Source: Flavobacterium sp. CFS9
GTDB lineage: Bacteria; Bacteroidota; Bacteroidia; Flavobacteriales; Flavobacteriaceae
Direction: 5' to 3'
Assembly: GCF_041154745.1 (NCBI RefSeq)
Contig: NZ_AP031573.1
Coordinates: forward strand, 5,208,001 to 5,272,000
DNA: 64,000 bases
The translations under genes and the position numbers were made by a program. Positions 8,695 to 17,173 of this stretch are shown here, one piece after another. A model generated the notes under the pieces. That model was not told the origin of the DNA, did no database searches, and saw only the letters and a list, made by a program, of their open reading frames with translations. The stretch's first letter is position 1; each line of letters begins with the position of its first letter.

Positions 8695-8946
8695 ATGTCT
8701 AAAGATCCACAAGGGAAAATGCTGCAAAAAGGAATTTATACGGGCATCATAGAAAAAGATGAAAACAACAACTACTTTTGTGGTGAGTACCTTTTAGATT
8801 ATAAAATCGCACATACAAACTTCAATATAGGTGATTGGATTACCATTAAATCTGTTATCGAAAACCCAAGCGATATCAGCTATGATAAGTATCCAAAAAA
8901 ATCTAAAAACTTCGATAAAGCGAATAATAAACCGGAGAACAAGTAA
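8695..8946 (+). CDS. Small hypothetical protein, 83 aa
   Basis: This soluble 83-residue protein has a beta-rich N-terminal half (GIYTGIIEKDENNNYFCGEY) and a charged lysine/asparagine-rich tail. There is no signal peptide. It is divergent from the 8605-8063 gene and has its own TAnnTTTG box. No family or function is recognised. Codon use resembles the neighbours, and the upstream promoter box supports it being real. Confidence 0.6.
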   Translation: MSKDPQGKMLQKGIYTGIIEKDENNNYFCGEYLLDYKIAHTNFNIGDWITIKSVIENPSDISYDKYPKKSKNFDKANNKPENK

Positions 8947-8976
8947 TTACAGATTAGTTTCAAGTTTCAGGTCACT

Positions 8977-9098
8977 TTTAACGCAAAGACCGCAAAGATT
9001 TACGCAAAGTTCGCAAAGTTTTTATTTATGAAGCTTTGCGAACTTCGCTTTTGGAGTACATCTTATCCTAAAAAAATCCTTGCGGTTTTTGCGGTTAA
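8977..9098. repeat. Nested inverted repeats of the ACGCAAAG type
   Basis: The 318-bp gap between the 83-aa gene and the KTSC gene holds units such as ACGCAAAGACCGCAAAG on the left. Their imperfect complements on the right (GCTTTGCGAACTTCGC near 9033, TTGCGGTTTTTGCGG near 9080) allow a long hairpin with a central loop near 9025. No gene is seen here; the units are of the dispersed intergenic repeat type. Confidence 0.6.
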
Positions 9099-9186
9099 GT
9101 ATACCCAACACTCAGCCCCCGCAATCATAAACCTCAAACAAAAACAAATATTTTTCCGCTCAAAAGTAAAAAGTTAAAAAAAAGTG

Positions 9187-9194
9187 TACCTTTG
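9187..9194 (+). promoter_or_regulatory. Promoter -7 box of the KTSC gene
   Basis: TACCTTTG matches TAnnTTTG and lies 70 bp upstream of the ATG at 9265, predicting a leader of about 65 nt. No TTTG is visible at the usual spacing upstream. Confidence 0.5.
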
Positions 9195-9264
9195 CAAAAA
9201 ATTTGTCGTTTTGAAGTAAAAAACAATCATTTCAAACTAATAGACAAGAAGTTACCTTTTATTT

Positions 9265-9705
9265 ATGAAAAAAATAGTTGAATACCGCAAGTTACTAAAT
9301 GTAGACAAAACTGCTGAATTAAAAGATTTAAAAACAATCTATCGTAATGCGATGAAAGAATCTCATCCTGATAAATTTCAAGGTGATGATGCTGGTTTAA
9401 AAGCTGCAGAAGAAAAAAGTAAAGCTATTATTGAGGCTTATCACTTCTTGGTAAGTATTAATCCTGAAACGATTAAACTTAATTTACCGGAATACACTGA
9501 AACGATTTCGACTTGTTCAATTACTGATTATAAATTTGTTGAAGGTCGTTTGATTATCGATTTCTCTAACGGAAGTGTTTACGAATACATCAGTGTTCCT
9601 AAAGCGACTTACGTGAAAATGGTAAATGCTGATTCTCCGGCAAGATTTGCAAAAAGACACATTCTTAATTCTTTCACATGGAGAAAGAAAACTAATCAAG
9701 AATAG
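9265..9705 (+). CDS. J-domain-like / KTSC domain protein
   Basis: This 146-residue protein combines an N-terminal J-domain-like helical segment with the diagnostic HPD tripeptide (ESHPDKF, near residue 36) and a C-terminal KTSC domain (about residues 80-140, FSNGSVYEYISVPKATY). J domains stimulate Hsp70 ATPase activity; KTSC domains are thought to bind nucleic acid or protein, without firm evidence. It has its own promoter box and a strong terminator, so it is a single-gene unit. It may act as a co-chaperone, but that is inference. Confidence 0.8.
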   Translation: MKKIVEYRKLLNVDKTAELKDLKTIYRNAMKESHPDKFQGDDAGLKAAEEKSKAIIEAYHFLVSINPETIKLNLPEYTETISTCSITDYKFVEGRLIIDFSNGSVYEYISVPKATYVKMVNADSPARFAKRHILNSFTWRKKTNQE

Positions 9706-9730
9706 ATTTATACCAAAAATATCTACAAAA

Positions 9731-9757
9731 GCACTCTCGCAACAGAGTGCTTTTTTT
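9731..9757 (+). terminator. Terminator of the KTSC gene
   Basis: A perfect 7-bp stem GCACTCT / AGAGTGC with a 6-nt loop is followed by seven Ts. It starts 25 bp after the stop codon. Confidence 0.9.
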
Positions 9758-9923
9758 ATGCATAAAAATTTAAAAAAACGTTATTTATTTTCATTATAAC
9801 GATATAATTAAGAGTTTTAAGTCAAATAAACCTCACAAACATTCTGATTACATGACAATTAAACCTAAAAAAACAATAACAAAATTTTAGGTTCCAAAAT
9901 TCTTTATGTTTTATAATTTTAAA

Positions 9924-9931
9924 TACTTTTG
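9924..9931 (+). promoter_or_regulatory. Promoter -7 box of the DUF4369-TlpA gene
   Basis: TACTTTTG matches TAnnTTTG and is 34 bp upstream of the ATG at 9966. The sequence between is AT-rich, as is usual in these genomes. Confidence 0.5.
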
Positions 9932-9965
9932 TTGCACAAATCAATTAACTAATTAATTTTTTATA

Positions 9966-11132
9966 ATGAAAAAAATACTTTTTTTACTAACTGCTTCTGC
10001 AGCGATTATTTCTTGCAGCAAAGTTAAAGACGGAGAATACCTAATTACAGGAACTGCAACCGGTATTGAAAACGGAAAAACCATCATCCTTCAAGGTCAG
10101 GATCCAACAACAAAAATGGCTGTATCTCTTGACACTGTAAAAGTTGAAAACGGAAAATTCGAAATTAAAGGAAAAGTAACTGAACCAGCTTTTCATACTT
10201 TAATTGTTCAGGGAGCTAATGGCCCGATTCCATTCATCTTAGAAACAGGAGAAATTACTGTTGCAGTTGACAAAGACAGTATCCACAAATCTAAAATTTC
10301 AGGTACTTACAACAATGACGAGTATGTAAAATTCAATGAGGATATGACAAAAACGCAAAAAAGTTTAGTTGATTTCCAAAAGAAAAACACTCAAAAAATG
10401 CAACAAGCTCAACAAGCTCAGGATACAGCAACTATCAATAGCTTGATGAAACAATACATGACACTTCAAACAGAGGTTCAGGAAAACTCTAAAAAGAAAT
10501 ATTTAGCTTACGCTGAAACTCACCCAAAAGCATTTATCTCTGCTTTAATCATTCAAAGTATGATTAACGATCCAAGCACTGATATCAAAAAAGCGGAAGG
10601 TTTATACAACTCTTTAGATGAGTCTTTAAAAAACTCTACTCCTGGAAAAGAAATCAAAACTAAACTGGGACAAATGAAAAATCCTGCAGTTGGTGCATCA
10701 GCAGCTCCTGTTGGAAGCCCTAAATGAAGAGCAGATTTTTCAGCTCCAAATCCACAAGGAAAAGTAGTTTCGCTTAAAGAAAGCTTAGGCAAAGTAACTA
10801 TCGTTGATTTCTGGGCATCATGGTGTGGTCCATGCAGAAAAGAAAACCCTAATGTGGTAGCTATTTACAAAGAATTACACGCTAAAGGTTTAAATATTAT
10901 TGGAGTTTCATTAGACAAAGAAGCTGCAGCCTGGAAAGAAGCCATTGCAAAAGATGGACTAACCTGGACACAAGTTTCAAACTTAAAATTTTGGGACGAG
11001 CCAATTGCGAAACAATACGGTGTTGAATCTATTCCTGCAACTTTTATTCTTGATGCTTCAGGAAAAGTAGTTGCTCAGGATTTAAGAGGTCCGGAATTGA
11101 GAGCAAAAATAATAGAGCTTTTAGCCAAATAA
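9966..11132 (+). pseudogene. DUF4369 / TlpA-like thioredoxin lipoprotein interrupted by an in-frame TGA
   Basis: The frame starting at ATG 9966 encodes a lipoprotein signal (LTASAAIISC), a DUF4369 domain (about residues 22-130) and a helical Gln-rich linker. It stops at a TGA at 10725-10727, after 253 residues. The same frame then continues without any other stop to 11132 and encodes a complete thioredoxin-fold domain with WCGPC (near 10830) and the cis-proline region SIPATF. Intact relatives are single proteins of about 370-390 residues that act as periplasmic thiol-disulfide oxidoreductases. One base change (TGA for AGA, CGA or GGA) accounts for the break, so a recent nonsense mutation or a sequence error is likely. 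The downstream half could start at a GTG at 10854, but that would lose the CxxC. A terminator follows. Confidence 0.8.
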
Positions 11133-11154
11133 TATTATCTTTCAGAATACAACA

Positions 11155-11182
11155 AAAAAATCTCCCTGGTGGAGATTTTTTT
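11155..11182 (+). terminator. Terminator after the TlpA-like gene
   Basis: A stem with arms AAATCTCC / GGAGATTT around a 5-nt loop (CTGGT) is followed by a T-run. It starts 23 bp downstream of the TAA at 11132. Confidence 0.85.
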
Positions 11183-11674
11183 GTTTTTATATAGTACTAC
11201 CAGATTAAAGACCGATCCAAAGAGATGCTCTCTACCAATAAAAAACATCTTATCAAACCCAATGAACTTTATTTAAGACACAAACGATCTTTCTTTTGAC
11301 CTTCCCTCATAAATAAAAGAATTGGTGCTTAATTTCAAATAAAAAAACTACTTTGTAAAGTTTTAAAACACAACTTATCAAAAGAAGATCAAAACCAACC
11401 TATCTTCGTCAAACTTCAAATTTCAATGCGAACCAATGTTACACATTACGGAATAGATTTATTTGGTTTAGCTCCCATTTATTGCTGCTTTCTGAGAAAA
11501 AACAGTAATTAAAACGTTTAACCATTTAAAAAAACAAACAAATAACCAATCACGACTTGTAAAAATAATCCTACTTTAAAAAAATATCCCTAAAAAACTT
11601 TATTTTTACTTTATTCAATTCCAATGAATTAAAATAACAATGTAAAACTAACGTAAAATTAAGTGCATTTTTTG
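11183..11674. other. Intergenic region with no recognised gene
   Basis: About 490 bp of AT-rich DNA between the TlpA terminator and the first tRNA promoter. Only very short open frames occur (for example a 24-codon one from about 11225). I see no convincing RNA gene or repeat. Confidence 0.5.
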
Positions 11675-11705
11675 TTTGCATACATGAAAAACGTTCCTAT
11701 ATTTG
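11675..11705 (+). promoter_or_regulatory. Promoter of tRNA-Tyr copy 1
   Basis: TTTG at 11675-11678 and TATATTTG at 11698-11705 are separated by exactly 19 nt, the textbook spacing of the Bacteroidota vegetative promoter. The tRNA begins 40 bp downstream. Confidence 0.9.
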
Positions 11706-11745
11706 CAACCGCTTAGAACAACAAAGCGCAACAATACAAAGTCTT

Positions 11746-11826
11746 GGGGAGATACTCAAGCGGCCAACGAGGGCAGACTGTAAATCTGCTGTGTGAACTT
11801 CGCAGGTTCGAATCCTGCTCTCCCCA
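11746..11826 (+). tRNA. tRNA-Tyr (anticodon GTA), copy 1
   Basis: The acceptor arms GGGGAGA and TCTCCCC close the cloverleaf. The anticodon loop reads CTGTAAA (anticodon GTA), the T loop is GGTTCGAATCC, and a long class II variable arm lies between, as expected for bacterial tRNA-Tyr. The discriminator is A and CCA is not encoded. It has its own promoter and terminator. Confidence 0.95.
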
Positions 11827-11833
11827 CGAAAAA

Positions 11834-11862
11834 GTCCTGATTTTCATCAGGACTTTTTTTTT
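11834..11862 (+). terminator. Terminator after tRNA-Tyr copy 1
   Basis: Stem GTCCTGA / TCAGGAC with a 6-nt loop, followed by a run of nine Ts. Confidence 0.9.
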
Positions 11863-12027
11863 ACTTTAATTTCATTTTTTTCTTTGCATAGCTTACCTAA
11901 AGTGCCCTTTCAATATTTCCTTCATAAAAAAAAAATCAAAGAAATTCCTAAAGTCATTCTTACAGAAGCTTTTATCAGCCCAACTATAACTTAAAAATGT
12001 GCAACCTAAAATTAAGTTCATTTTTTA

Positions 12028-12058
12028 TTTGCAAACATCAAAAACCTTCCTATATTTG
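12028..12058 (+). promoter_or_regulatory. Promoter of tRNA-Tyr copy 2
   Basis: TTTG at 12028-12031, a 19-nt spacer, then TATATTTG at 12051-12058. It is the duplicate of the promoter at 11675 and carries only a few spacer changes. Confidence 0.9.
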
Positions 12059-12097
12059 CAACCGCTTAGAACAACAAAGCGCAACAAATATAAGCTT

Positions 12098-12178
12098 GGG
12101 GAGATACTCAAGCGGCCAACGAGGGCAGACTGTAAATCTGCTGTGTGAACTTCGCAGGTTCGAATCCTGCTCTCCCCA
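12098..12178 (+). tRNA. tRNA-Tyr (anticodon GTA), copy 2
   Basis: The 81-nt sequence is identical to the first tRNA-Tyr, with anticodon GTA and the same long variable arm. The leader sequence between promoter and tRNA is also nearly the same, so promoter and gene were duplicated together. The terminators of the two copies differ completely. Confidence 0.95.
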
Positions 12179-12181
12179 CGA

Positions 12182-12216
12182 AACCTCCAAATCATATAAG
12201 ATTTGGAGGTTTTTTC
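12182..12216 (+). terminator. Terminator after tRNA-Tyr copy 2
   Basis: Stem AACCTCCAAAT / ATTTGGAGGTT (11 bp, perfect) with an 8-nt loop, followed by a T-rich tract. Confidence 0.9.
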
Positions 12217-12351
12217 TTTTATATCACCTACACAGTACTGAAGTTTTTGTTTGCCTATCTATACTCGTTTTACCAGAGAAATAAATGATATGGGAATGGA
12301 AGAATTTGTAAAAGGCACTATCCTAAAAGCATGCGTTAATGTTCTTCGAAC

Positions 12352-13695
12352 TTACTGAACTAATTTCCCTGCCGCTTTTTTCCAGTCAAGCCATGATACT
12401 ATCAATTGTTTTTTAAGCTGATTATAAAATAGCTCCATATTTTGCAATTGGATCTCTTTATCGTTTAGTTCATTAAAGGATATTTGATCAAATTGATATC
12501 GATCCTGATAAATCATCACAATCTCAGAAGTTAGCTTACTGTTTTCACTTACTGTTTTTAATTGTTCCAGGACATTAGCGTAAACAGTAACGGCATTTAA
12601 AACATTGTATTTGCTTTTATTAATATCCTCTGTAATTCTATCCTTATTCTGATTTTGCTGAAATCTTAACTGATCAATTCTTTTTGCCGTATTTTCTCCC
12701 AAAGAAAAAGGTAACTTTAATGAAACTCCTATATAACTATTCCCATACCAACTATTTTGCTGAAAAGGATTCATACTTTCTGTAAACTGATCTGCTCCTA
12801 AATAACCATTAACATTAATCAACGGACCATATTTAGCTCTTTCCAGTTTTTTCTTATTCTCTAATACTTCGTTTTGCGTTTTCAAAATTTCAATTTGCGG
12901 CAGTGCTTCAATTAAATTATCATCAAGATTTGGAATGCTTTCCTCTATGCTGTATTTTTCTAATTTTAGAGAAGAAACAATCGAAGATTCATTTCCAACA
13001 ACGTATAAGAAATACTGTTTCAAAACCAATAAATTATGGACTGCATTGCGGTATTTTTGAACCGCAATATTGTGCGTCACTTTAGCATCGTTTACGTCAG
13101 CCTTTAAAGCTCTTTTGTATTTGTACTTTTGGTTAATAGTCTCCAGACTCAACGCTGTACGGGCAGTATCACCAACTGCTTCTTTTTCCTGTTCTTCTGC
13201 AACTACTATATTTAAATATACTTTTGAGACCTCATAGGTAAGTTCCAACCTTGCTTCTTTTTCATTTAAAGCAGCTAGTTTCTCCTGTAGTTTCGATTCG
13301 GCTATTAATTTTGAAACAGACATATCCAGTAAGGGTTGCTGCAATAAAACACCTGCGCTTTGAGAATAATTAGCTCCTAATTTCACTGCGATCATACCAT
13401 CTGATGGTTGATGGGAACTAAATGCTTCAGCCGGTAAAACACTTGTCGCAATAATCGGATTGTACTGATAATTATAATTCAACGCTACTTTGGGCAAATA
13501 TTTGGCATTTAATTCTTTTGTCTTTAATTGATTGATTTTATATTCTTTTTCCAGTGAAGCTATTATTTTTCTATTCTTTTGTGCTGCTTCAATGGCTTTA
13601 TCTAAGGTCCAGACCGGGTTTTGTGCAGTCATTTTAAAAAATCCTAACAACAGAAGACTGCTTATAAAACCTATACACCATAATTTTTTTTTCAT
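12352..13695 (-). CDS. TolC-family outer membrane efflux protein
   Basis: This 447-residue protein has an N-terminal signal peptide (about residues 1-24, ending TAQ) and the two long helical repeats of TolC proteins (heptad-rich stretches near residues 140-210 and 330-430). It should form the trimeric outer-membrane channel of the tripartite exporter encoded by the three genes before it (permease, ATPase, adaptor). It is the last gene of the operon and starts 13 bp after the permease stop. Substrate unknown. Confidence 0.88.
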   Translation of the reverse strand: MKKKLWCIGFISSLLLLGFFKMTAQNPVWTLDKAIEAAQKNRKIIASLEKEYKINQLKTKELNAKYLPKVALNYNYQYNPIIATSVLPAEAFSSHQPSDGMIAVKLGANYSQSAGVLLQQPLLDMSVSKLIAESKLQEKLAALNEKEARLELTYEVSKVYLNIVVAEEQEKEAVGDTARTALSLETINQKYKYKRALKADVNDAKVTHNIAVQKYRNAVHNLLVLKQYFLYVVGNESSIVSSLKLEKYSIEESIPNLDDNLIEALPQIEILKTQNEVLENKKKLERAKYGPLINVNGYLGADQFTESMNPFQQNSWYGNSYIGVSLKLPFSLGENTAKRIDQLRFQQNQNKDRITEDINKSKYNVLNAVTVYANVLEQLKTVSENSKLTSEIVMIYQDRYQFDQISFNELNDKEIQLQNMELFYNQLKKQLIVSWLDWKKAAGKLVQ

Positions 13696-13708
13696 CCTAA
13701 CAATTTTA

Positions 13709-14848
13709 TTAACCTCTAAATACAGAGGCAGGTTCTACATTTTTTATTCTTCTAATGGCAAACACAGCCCCGAAAAGCGAAATAGAGAAGGTAACTGTTA
13801 GAATTAAGACAAGTACTCCGGGACTAAAATCTATCACTATTCCCGATTGATACATTCCGTTTTTAAACCCCAATAAAAAAACAAAAGCAATCATAAATCC
13901 AACAATAGCAAACAAAGCAGCTTGTGTCAGTATTAATTTTCTAATGTATGAATCCGTTGCACCAATTGCTTTTAGAGTTCCATAATCCTTAATTCTGTCA
14001 AGTGCTGATGAATACATCGTTAATCCAATGATAAAAAAACCGGCAACAATGGCAAATCCTACTAAAGATCCAGTGCTGGCGCCTAAACCTGTAGAAGCCA
14101 AAACACTATTTATTGTTGCTGAGCTCAAGGATGATGCCTGCCATGCTCGTACTCCGTATATCGAATTATTGATCTGGTCTACAACCTCATCTACATCTTC
14201 CCCTTTTTTTACATTTACCAATAAGGCACTTATAGCAGTCGAAGGAATATTACTGTAAAACCTGGCTCTGTCGATCGTAGTGTACATTAAATAACCTCCC
14301 CAACCTCTTATCCCTTTGGTTTGCAAAGTAATTACCGCTCTTTTCCCGTTGATTTCAAAACAGGTCCCAACATTTGACGAACCTCCAAAATTACTTCGGT
14401 CAAAATAATCTGCAGACACTGCTGCCTCCTGTACTAAATCTGAAAGTTCTCCTTGCACAACCTTTGCACGATCCGGACCTGCTTTAAAATAAGGAAATTC
14501 ACTTCCAATAATATTTACAACAGCACTGGTTCCGTTAGTGAATTTTGCCTTACCATTTGTTACAACCATTGGAAATGCCTCTTTCACTCCCTCCAAACTC
14601 TTGATTTCTTTCTCTTTTCTGGTATCTATCAAACTAAGCTGATTGGCATCTGTTGTTTTGTTATCAACCACCCAAATATCAGCTGTTGTATTTTTTACCA
14701 ACACACTCATTAGTCCTGTCAAAAAATTAAATGTCCCAATTTGTTGTCCGATGAGAAAAGTACTTATTACTATTCCAACCACTACTCCAATACTTTTTGT
14801 TTTATCGAAACGAATAAACTTCCAGGCTGTTTTAATACCAAATTTCAT
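13709..14848 (-). CDS. ABC transporter permease, FtsX/MacB (DevC-like) type
   Basis: This 379-residue protein has one N-terminal membrane helix (about residues 18-45), a large extracytoplasmic domain (about 45-245) and three C-terminal helices (about 255-370). That is the FtsX/MacB topology used by DevC-type exporters. The conserved short cytoplasmic loop RIKDYGTLKAIGATDSYI precedes the second-last helices. It pairs with the ATPase at 15894-16628 and adaptor at 14955-15890. Such systems export lipids, peptides or siderophores from the periplasm rather than moving substrate across the inner membrane. Confidence 0.87.
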   Translation of the reverse strand: MKFGIKTAWKFIRFDKTKSIGVVVGIVISTFLIGQQIGTFNFLTGLMSVLVKNTTADIWVVDNKTTDANQLSLIDTRKEKEIKSLEGVKEAFPMVVTNGKAKFTNGTSAVVNIIGSEFPYFKAGPDRAKVVQGELSDLVQEAAVSADYFDRSNFGGSSNVGTCFEINGKRAVITLQTKGIRGWGGYLMYTTIDRARFYSNIPSTAISALLVNVKKGEDVDEVVDQINNSIYGVRAWQASSLSSATINSVLASTGLGASTGSLVGFAIVAGFFIIGLTMYSSALDRIKDYGTLKAIGATDSYIRKLILTQAALFAIVGFMIAFVFLLGFKNGMYQSGIVIDFSPGVLVLILTVTFSISLFGAVFAIRRIKNVEPASVFRG

Positions 14849-14954
14849 ACTTAGCTCTTATTTGTTTTCATTTATATTCGGAATCCATATCCCCATATTC
14901 ACATTTCCGGTACATATAAAGTTACCTACTCTCATGCTTGTTTTTGAGTGTTAC

Positions 14955-15890
14955 TTATTTTGATACCTGAATAACACATTCAATCCGGGAATTAATTAAA
15001 TACTTCGTCTGGTTGTTCAACAGAATTTTTATTTCCCGTACTCTTCTGTCTTCCTGATCTTCTGCTTTTTCAGAAAAAATAGATTTACGTTTAAGTGCCA
15101 ACGAGGCGAAAATAACCCTACCAGATCCAATCGTTCTATTGGAACCTATTTGGCGAATAATGGCTTTCTGACCTTTTTTTACTTTATCTGCAAACAACTC
15201 GTCGATTTCGCAGGTAGCCACCAAACTACTTTTCGGAATAAAATCTGCAAAAGACTGATTGGGTGACAGTGCAGCTCCTTTCGTTGCATTCATGGTCATA
15301 ATTTGTCCATCGCCCGGCGCTTTAATCAAATATTGCTGCATCTCCCTGTTTGATACTTCCAGCTCTTGTTTAATTTCCTGAAGTCTGAAGTTTTCAGCCA
15401 AAACCTTACTTTGTAATTGTTCCAGATTGGTTTGAAAAATTTTAGTTTCTGTTTCAAGATTATCAACACGCTGCTTGGTTTCCGCACCTTTTTCTTGTAA
15501 TTTTCTCAGTCGTTCTAATTCAATTTGTTTGTTTGCAACATTTATTTTCTGCTCTTTTAGATTCAATTGTGCGATGTTTATCTCAGCTCTTTGGGTTTGA
15601 ATTCGACTTTTTATCCGGGCGATTTTAGCATCCTGAACTGAATGATCCAATTCGATAATTACATCATTTTTCACAATTTTATCATTTTCCTTTTTATGGA
15701 TAGCCCGAACAACTCCTCCGACTTCTGTTGCCAATAAAGACAATTTCTCATCCGGTTCAATGCGCCCGATTCCAACAATAGCTGATGAAAGAACTTCTTT
15801 AGCAAAACCTGTCTGATCCTTTTTTATTTCTTCTTTTTTACTACAGCTAAAAAAAAGAAGGGCTGTTATAGAAACTAAAATATATTTCAT
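14955..15890 (-). CDS. HlyD/DevB-like periplasmic adaptor lipoprotein
   Basis: This 311-residue protein has a lipoprotein signal with Cys at residue 16 (LLFFSCSKKEE). It is followed by a biotinyl-lipoyl-like half-motif (about 45-75), a long coiled-coil hairpin (about 75-185), and a beta-barrel region (about 190-311). It links the inner-membrane permease with the TolC channel. The start is 3 bp after the stop of the ABC ATPase gene, so the two are tightly coupled. Confidence 0.86.
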   Translation of the reverse strand: MKYILVSITALLFFSCSKKEEIKKDQTGFAKEVLSSAIVGIGRIEPDEKLSLLATEVGGVVRAIHKKENDKIVKNDVIIELDHSVQDAKIARIKSRIQTQRAEINIAQLNLKEQKINVANKQIELERLRKLQEKGAETKQRVDNLETETKIFQTNLEQLQSKVLAENFRLQEIKQELEVSNREMQQYLIKAPGDGQIMTMNATKGAALSPNQSFADFIPKSSLVATCEIDELFADKVKKGQKAIIRQIGSNRTIGSGRVIFASLALKRKSIFSEKAEDQEDRRVREIKILLNNQTKYLINSRIECVIQVSK

Positions 15891-15893
15891 TCT

Positions 15894-16628
15894 TTATAAT
15901 TTGATTAATTGATTCGTTATAGATGCTGTATTCTCGTTTTCAGTCGCAATTCCGCTATCTACATAAATAATTCTGTCTGCAAACTTCTTAAGCCGCATAT
16001 CATGTGTAACCACAATTACACTTTTTCCATTTTGAGCCAGTTCTTTTAGTTCCTCCATTACTAAACCAACACTTTTTACATCTAATGCAGCCGTTGGTTC
16101 ATCACAAAGTACAATTGGCGGATTGGTTACCAATGCTCGCGCAATCGAAACTCTTTGTTGTTGGCCTCCACTTAGCATTTTGGGTAAATTTTTCATTCTA
16201 TCTTTCATTCCCACTAATTCAAGCGCTTTTTCTGCTTTTTCCTTAGCTACAGGCTCGCTTACCTTCATAAGCTGCAACGGCATCATTACATTTTCTAAAG
16301 AATTAAGCGGTGCCAAAAGATTAAAACTTTGAAATACAAAACCTATTTTATTCAATCTCAAAGCCGATAATTCCTTAGCAGAAAGCGCATTTACATGTTG
16401 CCCATCTATAAAAACATCTCCTTTTGTTGGGTAAATAACACAGCCTAAGAGGGATAACAATGTAGTCTTCCCTGAACCGGAAGGGCCGATTATTAAGGTA
16501 AGCTCCCGGGTTCGAAACTGAATTGTGGTTGCTTCTAAAGCCGTAATCAATGTATCACCGGTTTGATACTCCTTGCAAGCCCCCTTTAACTCTGCAATCA
16601 CTTTTTTTTCAGAATTTATCTCTTCCAT
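15894..16628 (-). CDS. ABC transporter ATPase (LolD/MacB/DevA type)
   Basis: The 244-residue nucleotide-binding protein has Walker A GPSGSGKTT (near residue 47), Q-loop VFQSFNLL, signature LSGGQQQR (near 151), Walker B IVLCDEPTAALD (near 170) and H-loop VVVTHD. The close match to LolD/MacB-type ATPases fits the neighbouring FtsX-type permease. It supplies mechanical energy for the tripartite exporter. Confidence 0.92.
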   Translation of the reverse strand: MEEINSEKKVIAELKGACKEYQTGDTLITALEATTIQFRTRELTLIIGPSGSGKTTLLSLLGCVIYPTKGDVFIDGQHVNALSAKELSALRLNKIGFVFQSFNLLAPLNSLENVMMPLQLMKVSEPVAKEKAEKALELVGMKDRMKNLPKMLSGGQQQRVSIARALVTNPPIVLCDEPTAALDVKSVGLVMEELKELAQNGKSVIVVTHDMRLKKFADRIIYVDSGIATENENTASITNQLIKL

Positions 16629-16714
16629 AATTTTATATCTTGATTTAAGTTTGCCTGGTAATGCTAGTCATTTTATAAAAGACCGGCTCTTTTAAATTAA
16701 AATTTCAAAAATCT

Positions 16715-17128
16715 TTAGTAAAGATTTATTTTAATTGTAGCGTCATTATTTAAGATATAAACAGAACAATCCTGAAATGTTGGTGCGCCGCCATCCGGTA
16801 TAAAATTAGTACTGTTCCCTACAGGCTCTTTAGGCATTCCCAACCAGTTACTGTTTAGTTTTCCATTATTATCCAAATCCTGATAAACCGTAATTGCGTA
16901 AGTCCCTCTTGGCAAATCAATTTGAAACTTCATCGTTTCCTGATTCACTTTTTGAACTTTGGTAAAACAGGCTCGCTTGAGAAAATTTTCTTTTTTATCA
17001 TATACATTTAGTACAACAGTCCCTTTGCCTTTTTGAACATTGTGGACATCAACATTCGTTTTTATCTGTTGTGCATTAGTAAAATACGATACTCCCAATA
17101 GAAGAATGCTTAGAATAGATTTTTTCAT
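16715..17128 (-). CDS. DUF2141 exported protein
   Basis: The 137-residue protein has a signal peptide (about 1-19, ending TNAQ) and a beta-sandwich-like body with the family signature GTYAITVYQDLDNNGKLNSN near residue 80. DUF2141 proteins are small secreted or periplasmic proteins of unknown role, often near outer-membrane genes. Here it lies between an outer-membrane protein gene and the export ATPase, all on one strand, so it may belong to the exporter operon. Confidence 0.82.
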   Translation of the reverse strand: MKKSILSILLLGVSYFTNAQQIKTNVDVHNVQKGKGTVVLNVYDKKENFLKRACFTKVQKVNQETMKFQIDLPRGTYAITVYQDLDNNGKLNSNWLGMPKEPVGNSTNFIPDGGAPTFQDCSVYILNNDATIKINLY

Positions 17129-17173
17129 TTTGTCTTTAATTTTATAATTTTTAATATAATTCTCTTTTCGCGC

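Noticed and set aside
10725..10727. TGA read as selenocysteine
   Set aside because: The stop is in a linker, not at the redox site, and the CxxC is intact downstream; no selenocysteine element is evident.
11997..12284. A 95-codon plus-strand frame
   Set aside because: It runs straight through the tRNA-Tyr copy 2, its promoter and its terminator, so it is chance.
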